From: Micromonospora lupini
Lineage (GTDB): Bacteria; Actinomycetota; Actinomycetes; Mycobacteriales; Micromonosporaceae
Direction: 5' to 3'
NCBI RefSeq assembly: GCF_026342015.1
Contig: NZ_JAPENL010000002.1
Location: 1,431,001 to 1,495,000 of the forward strand
DNA: 64,000 nt
The notes under the pieces are model-generated. The model was not told where the DNA came from and did not search any database. It saw only the letters and a list, made by a program, of their open reading frames with translations. Every line of letters begins with the position of its first letter. The stretch's first letter is position 1. A program made the translations under genes and the position numbers. Below are positions 58,703-64,000 of this stretch, in pieces.

Positions 58703-59338
58703 GTGGTAGGCAGGCACTCCCGTACCCGCATCTTCTCCTCTCCGGCGGGCATCGCGGCCACCGCGGCGGTCGGCGTCGCCCTCGCCGTCGGCGGCACCGT
58801 CGGCGCCGTCCAGCTGACCTCGGGCTCCGGGCAGTCGGGCCAGGCGGCTCTCGATCTCACCCCGACCACCCCCGCCAGCCTCGCCCCCAGCTCTCCGACC
58901 GCCTCCCCGAGCGCCAGCGCCAGCGCCTCGCCGAGCGCGACGGCCAGCCCGTCCGCCAGCCGGTCGGCGCAGGCCGCCTCCCGGGGCAAGGCCCGGACCG
59001 CGGCGCCGAAGCCGCGCCCGACCGCGAAGAAGACCACCACGGCGGCGAAGGTGCTGGAGAGCGGCTCGTGTGGCGCCTCCTTCTACTCCGACGGGCAGCT
59101 CACCGCCAACGGCGAGTCGTTCAACCCGAACGAGTTGACCGCGGCCCACAAGACGCTGCCGTTCAACACCCGGGTCCGGGTGACCAACCCGAGCAGCGGC
59201 AAGTCGGTGGTCGTGCGGATCAACGACCGTGGCCCGTTCATCGACGGTCGCTGCCTGGACCTGTCCCGCGCCGCGTTCGCGACCATCGCCTCGACCGACG
59301 TGGGCGCGCTCACCGTCCGCTACGAGGTGCTCGGCTGA
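58703..59338 (+). CDS. RlpA-like secreted protein with double-psi beta-barrel
   Basis: 211 residues. N-terminal signal or anchor (about 10-32), a Ser/Thr/Pro/Ala linker (about 38-110), then a double-psi beta-barrel (about 118-211): SCGASFYSDGQLTANGESFNPNELTAAHKTLPFNTRVRVTN split over 122-162, VRINDRGPFIDGRCLDLSRAAF. RlpA-type proteins are septal lytic transglycosylases in Gram-negatives; in this group related proteins resemble expansins or resuscitation-associated enzymes. GTG 58703 has AAAGGA 7 nt upstream. It is probably a wall-active secreted enzyme. Confidence 0.88.
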   Translation: MVGRHSRTRIFSSPAGIAATAAVGVALAVGGTVGAVQLTSGSGQSGQAALDLTPTTPASLAPSSPTASPSASASASPSATASPSASRSAQAASRGKARTAAPKPRPTAKKTTTAAKVLESGSCGASFYSDGQLTANGESFNPNELTAAHKTLPFNTRVRVTNPSSGKSVVVRINDRGPFIDGRCLDLSRAAFATIASTDVGALTVRYEVLG

Positions 59339-59439
59339 GCGCAGCCGGGAACGCCGATCCGGCCGCGAGCCTGGGCCGGCCGGACAGAACATCCTCGGAC
59401 GACGGGCCAGGTTCATTCACCGGTTCACGTGGATCAGGC

Positions 59440-60567
59440 ATGCTGTCCCTCGTACCCACGCGACTCCTCCAGTCGGGCCGTAGCCCGCTGAGCCCCGGAT
59501 CCCGCGCCGGCCTCGGCGCGGCCCTCGCCCTGCTCGCGATCGTCTCGGGCCTGGAGGCGGCCGACGGTCGCCGGGCGCACTACGTCGCGCTCCTGGTGGC
59601 CCCTCCGCTCCTGGCCGCCGCCCTGGCGGCCTGGCGGGTGGTGCTTGGTGTCGGTGCCGCGGCGACCCTGATCGGGGTGGGCTTCGCTCTGGTCGACCCG
59701 AAGATGATGATGGTGACCTCGGTCAACGTGGTCGGCGTCGCGCTCGCGAGCGGGTTGGCAGTGGCGGTGGCCTCGATACGCCAGCGGCAGGCGGAGCACA
59801 TCGTCGAGCTGACCAAGCTGGCCTCGGTTGCCCAGCAGGCGGTGCTGCGCCCGCTCGGGCCGCAGGTAGGCATGCTCTCGGTCGCCGGTCGCTACATCTC
59901 CTCCACCGCGACGGCCGAGATCGGCGGCGACCTGTACGAGGCGATCGACACCCCGTACGGCGTCCGCATGATCATCGGTGACGTCCGCGGCAAGGGCCTG
60001 GACGCGGTCCGGCTGGCCAGCATCGTCCTCGGCTCGTACCGGCACGTGGCCTACGAGCGGGCCGACCTGCGCGCCGTCGTCGCCGACCTGGACCGCGCGG
60101 TGGCCCGCAACGTCGGCGACGAGGACTTCGTGACCGCCGCGCTGGTGGAGGAGCGGGGCGGGACGCTCACGATCGTCAACTGCGGCCACCCGTCGCCGCT
60201 GCTGCTGCGCCGGGGCGCGGTGATCCCACTGGAGCCGCCGGCGCCGGCGCCGCCGCTCGGGTTCATGCCTGTGGTGCGCCCCCGCGTGGAACGCCTGGAG
60301 CCCGGCGACCGCCTGCTGCTGTTCACCGACGGTCTGGGCGAGGCCCGGCGGGACGGTGAGTTCTTCCCCACCGCCGACCGGGCGTGGCGGCTGCTCGGGC
60401 ACGGCACTGTCGCCGACGGGCTCGCCTCGCTGGAGACGGCCCTCGTCGAGTGGGTGCGCGGGCACCTGGACGACGACATCGCCCTGGTCCTGATGGAGTA
60501 CGTCGGTGCCCGCACGGGCGCGACGTCGGCCGTGCCGAGCTGGGAGGTCGGCGCCGCCGAGAGCTGA
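59440..60567 (+). CDS. Membrane PP2C/SpoIIE-type phosphatase
   Basis: 375 residues. Four or five hydrophobic segments (about 20-115) precede a linker helix and a SpoIIE-like PPM domain (about 135-360; GGDLYEAI, IGDVRGKGLDA, NCGHPSPLLL, LLFTDGLGEAR, DDDIALVLM). It resembles anti-sigma-antagonist phosphatases that control partner-switch sigma factors. ATG 59440 with a weak ribosome site; no other partner-switch gene is seen here. Confidence 0.9.
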   Translation: MLSLVPTRLLQSGRSPLSPGSRAGLGAALALLAIVSGLEAADGRRAHYVALLVAPPLLAAALAAWRVVLGVGAAATLIGVGFALVDPKMMMVTSVNVVGVALASGLAVAVASIRQRQAEHIVELTKLASVAQQAVLRPLGPQVGMLSVAGRYISSTATAEIGGDLYEAIDTPYGVRMIIGDVRGKGLDAVRLASIVLGSYRHVAYERADLRAVVADLDRAVARNVGDEDFVTAALVEERGGTLTIVNCGHPSPLLLRRGAVIPLEPPAPAPPLGFMPVVRPRVERLEPGDRLLLFTDGLGEARRDGEFFPTADRAWRLLGHGTVADGLASLETALVEWVRGHLDDDIALVLMEYVGARTGATSAVPSWEVGAAES

Positions 60568-60651
60568 GCGCGGCGGCGGCGCGGAACTGTGTAATGGCCG
60601 TCACTTACGTGATCGGCTTGTCGCTGCCTACCCGCGAGTAATACAGTCGGG

Positions 60652-60667
60652 GTTACTGATCGGTAAC
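60652..60667 (+). promoter_or_regulatory. Palindromic operator at the FadE5-like promoter
   Basis: GTTACTGATCGGTAAC; 14 of 16 positions match the site at 39724. It covers the predicted transcript start downstream of TTGTCG (60618-60623) and TACAGT (60642-60647). Confidence 0.6.
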
Positions 60668-60694
60668 ACCTGTCCGGAAGCGGGGCCAGCGAGC

Positions 60695-62551
60695 ATGACC
60701 CACTACAAGAGCAACCTCCGGGACCTTGAGTTCAACCTGTTCGAGGTCTTCGGGGCGGACCGGGCGTTCGGCCAGGAGCCGTACTCGGACCTCGACACCG
60801 ACACCGCCCGGAGCTTCCTCGCCGAGGTGGACCGCCTCGCCCGTGAGGACCTGGCCGCCAGCTACACGGACAGCGACCGCAACCCGCCCGTCTTCGACCC
60901 GGCCACGCACACCGCGCCGCTGCCGGAGTCGTTCAAGAAGTCCTACCAGGCGTTCATGGACTCCGAGTTCTGGCGGCTGGATCTGCCGCCCGCGCTGGGC
61001 GGCACCAACGCGCCGCGCGCCCTCTGGTGGGCCCTCGCCGAGCTGGTGCTCGGCTCGAACGCGCCGGTCTGGATGTACGCCTCCGGCCCGTCCTTCGCGC
61101 ACGTGCTGCACGTCGAGGGCAACGAGCGGCAGAGGGGCTGGGCCAAGCTCTTCATCGACAAGCAGTGGGGCTCCACGATGGTGCTCACCGAGCCGGACGC
61201 CGGCTCGGACGTCGGCGCCGGCCGCACCCGTGCGATCCAGCAGCCCGACGGCACCTGGCACATCGAGGGCGTCAAGCGGTTCATCACCTCGGGCGAGCAC
61301 GACCTGAGCGACAACATCGTGCACTACGTGCTGGCCCGCCCGGTGGGCGTGGAGGGCGTCGGCGGCCCCGGCACCAAGGGCCTGTCCCTCTTCGTGGTGC
61401 CCAAGTTCCACTTCGACGAGACCACCGGCGAGCTGGGCGAGCGCAACGGCGTCTACGCCACGAACGTCGAGCACAAGATGGGCCTGAAGGTCTCCAACAC
61501 CTGTGAGGTGACCTTCGGCGAGCACGGCGTACCGGCCAAGGGCTGGCTGCTCGGCGACAGGCACGACGGCATCCGGCAGATGTTCATGATCATCGAGTAC
61601 GCCCGGATGATGGTCGGCACCAAGGCCATCGCCACGCTCTCCACCGGCTACCTGAACGCCCTGGAGTACGCGAAGAACCGGGTGCAGGGCGCCGACCTGA
61701 TCCAGCAGGCCGACAAGACCGCCCCCCGGGTCACCATCACCCACCACCCGGACGTTCGTCGCTCGCTGCTGCTGCAGAAGTCGTACGCCGAGGGTCTGCG
61801 TGCCCTGGTCCTCTACACCGCCACCTGGCAGGACAAGGTCGCGCTGGCCGAGGCTGCCGGCGACGAGAAGGCCACCAAGCTGGCCAAGCGGGTGAACGAC
61901 CTGCTCCTGCCGCTGGTCAAGGGCGTCGGCTCGGAGCGGGCGTACGAGCTGCTCGGCCACGAGGCCCTGCAGACCTTCGGCGGCTCCGGCTTCCTCCAGG
62001 ACTACCCCCTTGAGCAGTACGTCCGGGACGCCAAGATCGACACTCTGTACGAGGGCACCACGGCCATCCAGAGCCTGGACCTGATCTTCCGCAAGATCGT
62101 CCGGGACAACGGCAAGGCGCTGCTCGCGGTCTCCGGCGAGATCCAGGAGTTCATCTCCTCCGAGGCTGGCAACGGCCAGCTCAAGGAGGAGCGGCAGGCG
62201 CTCGGCAAGGCGCTCGCCGAGATCCAGAGCATCCTCGGTGTGCTGACCGGCTGGCTGGGCGAGGCGCAGGGCGGCGACACCCGCGCGCTCTACAAGGTCG
62301 CCCTGAGCAGCCGGCGGTTCCTGCTGGCCATCGGTGACCTGGTCGTCGGTTGGCTGCTCCAGAAGCAGGCCGACGTCGCCCTCAAGGCGCTGGCCGGCGA
62401 CGTCTCCGCCAGCGACAAGGCGTTCTACACCGGCAAGGTGGCCGCCGCCCGATTCTTCGCCCGTGAGGTGCTCCCGCGCATCGGCGCCGACCGGCGGATC
62501 ATCGAGGGCGCCGACCTCGACATCATGGACCTCCCGGAGGAGGCCTTCTGA
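60695..62551 (+). CDS. FadE5-like acyl-CoA dehydrogenase
   Basis: 618 residues, matching the longer FadE5-type dehydrogenases of Actinobacteria. FAD/substrate motifs MVLTEPDAGSDVGAG (about 166-180), catalytic Glu at about 453 (TLYEGTTAIQS) and a C-terminal extension (about 485-618) distinguish it from the shorter enzyme at 7051. FadE5 members act on a range of saturated acyl-CoAs. The promoter shares a palindrome with the EtfD-like gene, in keeping with use of the same electron-transfer chain. A hairpin follows at 62605. Confidence 0.93.
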   Translation: MTHYKSNLRDLEFNLFEVFGADRAFGQEPYSDLDTDTARSFLAEVDRLAREDLAASYTDSDRNPPVFDPATHTAPLPESFKKSYQAFMDSEFWRLDLPPALGGTNAPRALWWALAELVLGSNAPVWMYASGPSFAHVLHVEGNERQRGWAKLFIDKQWGSTMVLTEPDAGSDVGAGRTRAIQQPDGTWHIEGVKRFITSGEHDLSDNIVHYVLARPVGVEGVGGPGTKGLSLFVVPKFHFDETTGELGERNGVYATNVEHKMGLKVSNTCEVTFGEHGVPAKGWLLGDRHDGIRQMFMIIEYARMMVGTKAIATLSTGYLNALEYAKNRVQGADLIQQADKTAPRVTITHHPDVRRSLLLQKSYAEGLRALVLYTATWQDKVALAEAAGDEKATKLAKRVNDLLLPLVKGVGSERAYELLGHEALQTFGGSGFLQDYPLEQYVRDAKIDTLYEGTTAIQSLDLIFRKIVRDNGKALLAVSGEIQEFISSEAGNGQLKEERQALGKALAEIQSILGVLTGWLGEAQGGDTRALYKVALSSRRFLLAIGDLVVGWLLQKQADVALKALAGDVSASDKAFYTGKVAAARFFAREVLPRIGADRRIIEGADLDIMDLPEEAF

Positions 62552-62604
62552 CCGTGCCACGGCACACCTGAAGGTTCCGGGTCGCACCACCCGGTAACCC
62601 GCGC

Positions 62605-62639
62605 CGACGGCCGGCGGGCACCTGTCCCGTCGGCCGTCG
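62605..62639 (+). terminator. Hairpin terminator after the FadE5-like gene
   Basis: CGACGGCCG (62605-62613) pairs with CGGCCGTCG (62631-62639), with an inner CGGG/CCCG stem. Confidence 0.75.
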
Positions 62640-62876
62640 CCGTCCTCCCACGGACAGCGCAGACGATGACGCATGCCCGACCTGCCCGGCCCCGGCCTGC
62701 CTGGCATCGGGTACGGCGAAAACGCCCGACAGCGACGTTTGTCGGACCAGCCGCTGCCGGCGCGAAGCTGGGGCATTGTGCGAACCGGGTCGGGTAGGTC
62801 GGCGGCTGGACGGGTAACCGTCGCGTGACCTCGAAAGGGAACGCCCAGAGCCACCGCACGGGGGAGTGCAGCGCAC
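62640..62876. other. Intergenic region without gene
   Basis: Part of a 325-bp gap after the fadE-like gene. Only a short dyad CCGACA/TGTCGG (about 62728-62747) and a GGGGGAG ribosome site before 62877 are visible. Confidence 0.5.
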
Positions 62877-63146
62877 ATGGGTGTAGGTAGCGGCATCTTT
62901 CTGATCGCGCTTGGCGCGATCATGACCTTTGCGATCAGGGCAAACGTCTGGTGGATAGACCTGCGCGCGGTCGGCTGGGTGTTCATCCTGGCCGGGCTGG
63001 CCGTGCTGCTGACCACCCTCTGGTTCTGGCAGGACCGGCGCAAGCGGGCCCGGACCCTCATCGTGGAGGAGAACCGGCTGTCTCATCCGACGGCGATGAT
63101 GCCGCCGCCGCCGGACCCGCCGCCGCCGACCGCGCCACCGTCCTGA
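62877..63146 (+). CDS. DUF6458-type small membrane protein
   Basis: 89 residues. Two membrane spans (about 4-20 and 32-52), with WWIDLRAVGWVFILAGL between them, then a basic region (RRKRAR) and a Pro-rich tail. GGGGGAG lies 10 nt before the ATG. A paralogue begins at 63850; together they flank a SixA-type phosphatase gene. Such proteins are common in Actinobacteria, function unknown. Confidence 0.85.
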   Translation: MGVGSGIFLIALGAIMTFAIRANVWWIDLRAVGWVFILAGLAVLLTTLWFWQDRRKRARTLIVEENRLSHPTAMMPPPPDPPPPTAPPS

Positions 63147-63171
63147 CCTCCGCACGCCCGAGCGCGCACGC

Positions 63172-63200
63172 CTGAGCCACCCGCCCGGCGGGTGGCTCAG
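63172..63200. terminator. Bidirectional hairpin terminator
   Basis: 13-bp perfect stem (63172-63184 with 63188-63200) and a 3-base loop, overlapping the stop of the SixA-type gene. Confidence 0.85.
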
Positions 63201-63736
63201 CCGCGTGCCGTGTGCCGTTGCGCGACAGGCGCCCCGCCTCGCCCCCACTCCGTCCAGGTGGCCACGCCGCGGTGCACCGCCAGCTCGGCGGTCCGTAAAC
63301 CCTCCTCGTCCGACGTCTCCGGGTCGAGAAACGCGGACAGCAGCGAGACGCCCGGATTGTGGGCGATCAACAGCACCACCCGAGCCGTCGGATCGGCGGT
63401 GCGCACCAGCGCCAGCAGTTCCTCGGGGTGGGCGTCGTACGCGCCAGGCTCGTAGCGGACGGTAGGGCGGGGACCGGTCGGCCCACCCTCAGGCGGCGAG
63501 CCGGCCATCCCCATCGCCACCCCGTGCCAGGTCTGCCGGGTGCGCCGGGCGGTCGAGCAGATCACCACGTCGGGCAGTAGATCGTGGTGGGCCAACCAGG
63601 CGCCGGCCGCCGCCGCGTCGGCCTCCCCGCGTGCGCTGAGCGCCCGCTCGGCGTCGTCCGTGCCGTCGTCGCCCTGTTCGGCCTTCGCGTGCCTGAGCAA
63701 CACCAGTGTCCGCGTCTCGGGGTGACTGTCCGTCAT
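63197..63736 (-). CDS. SixA-type histidine phosphatase
   Basis: 179 residues. Phosphoglycerate-mutase-like fold with the active-site LVLLRHAKAE (about 11-20), STARRTRQTW (about 60) and LIAHNPGVSLL (about 122). SixA proteins dephosphorylate histidine phosphotransfer domains; others act on small phosphates. ATG 63736 with a weak ribosome site. Convergent with the first DUF6458 gene. Confidence 0.88.
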   Translation of the reverse strand: MTDSHPETRTLVLLRHAKAEQGDDGTDDAERALSARGEADAAAAGAWLAHHDLLPDVVICSTARRTRQTWHGVAMGMAGSPPEGGPTGPRPTVRYEPGAYDAHPEELLALVRTADPTARVVLLIAHNPGVSLLSAFLDPETSDEEGLRTAELAVHRGVATWTEWGRGGAPVAQRHTARG

Positions 63737-63849
63737 GCCACCAGCTTGCCCGATTGGCGATCTCCCTGCCGGGGTAAGTGCAGGGATGCCGCACCCCCTA
63801 CCAACGGCCGCGGCGCGCCGTACGCCAGGTTAGAGCCGAGGAGCGAGAC

Positions 63850-64000
63850 ATGGGCATTGGTGGCAGCATTTTCCTGATCGCGCTGGGCGCGATCTTCGCG
63901 TTCGCCGTGGAAGCCGACCTGGGTTGGCTGGACCTGGCCGTGGTCGGCTGGGTGTTGATGCTCGCCGGCGTGGCCGGCCTGCTCATCACCCTCTACTTCT
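63850..64000 (+). CDS. DUF6458-type membrane protein, truncated by window end
   Basis: The first 50 codons are visible (ATG 63850, GAGGAG upstream): GIGGSIFLIALGAIFAFAVEADLGW followed by a second span VVGWVLMLAGVAGLLI, the same pattern as the gene at 62877. The 3' end is outside the window. Confidence 0.85.
   Translation, partial: MGIGGSIFLIALGAIFAFAVEADLGWLDLAVVGWVLMLAGVAGLLITLYF

Overview
The window is high-GC DNA with strong third-position G/C preference. Its gene content is typical of a spore-forming filamentous actinobacterium, and a Micromonosporaceae chromosome (Micromonospora or a close relative) fits best. Support for this: the core block fhaA-fhaB-pstP-rodA-pbpA-pknA-pknB facing pabA/trpG, DUF881 and crgA next to a tRNA-Leu is the near-origin arrangement known from mycobacteria and other Actinobacteria; there is a class E sortase, an XRE/DUF397 pair, and an actinobacterial-type c-di-AMP (ydaO) riboswitch. 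oriC itself is not in the window.

Layout. 1-8.2 kb: a branched-chain (leucine-type) acyl-CoA catabolic set: the end of a TetR regulator, a biotin carboxylase, HMG-CoA lyase, a carboxyltransferase and an acyl-CoA dehydrogenase. It is interrupted by an unrecognised coiled-coil gene with an AT-richer flank and by a secreted snapalysin-like protease. 8.2-16 kb: an 18-bp minisatellite, an XRE/NB-ARC/TPR regulator, a divergent MarR/YceI pair, a GCS2-family ligase and a membrane protein. 16-25.2 kb: two kinase-less PASTA membrane proteins, small hypotheticals, an XRE/DUF5753-DUF397 pair, a secreted subtilase and a coupled epimerase/WecG-type glycosyltransferase pair. 25.3-39.6 kb: tRNA-Leu(CAG) and the growth/division signalling locus. 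The kinases PknA and PknB, the phosphatase PstP and the FHA proteins sit with the elongation or septation enzymes RodA and PbpA. The opposing strand carries DUF881, sortase, a small membrane protein and pabA/trpG with overlapping or nearly overlapping ends. 39.7-45.7 kb: a membrane Fe-S oxidoreductase resembling mycobacterial EtfD, two CNNM/CBS proteins and an NlpC/P60 endopeptidase. 45.7-51.8 kb: a secreted amidase, a second NlpC/P60 gene behind a c-di-AMP riboswitch, dCTP deaminase, an FMN-binding protein behind a LexA-like box, an M43-type protease and tRNA-Gly(CCC). 51.9-60.6 kb: many single small genes, often with a -10 hexamer 6-8 nt before the start codon, which suggests leaderless mRNAs. 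60.7-64 kb: a FadE5-like acyl-CoA dehydrogenase and two DUF6458-type membrane proteins flanking a SixA-type phosphatase; the last is cut by the window end.

How the parts connect. The Fe-S oxidoreductase (about 39.9 kb) and the FadE5-like dehydrogenase (about 60.7 kb) have nearly identical 16-bp palindromes in their promoters, so a shared fatty-acid-oxidation regulator is plausible. The cell-wall enzymes, PASTA proteins and kinases form a wall-growth theme. I see no CRISPR array, prophage, insertion sequence, defence island or secondary-metabolite cluster. The most novel material is regulatory: shared or orphan operators, structured leaders, and a repeated short motif in the disordered tail of the sortase.
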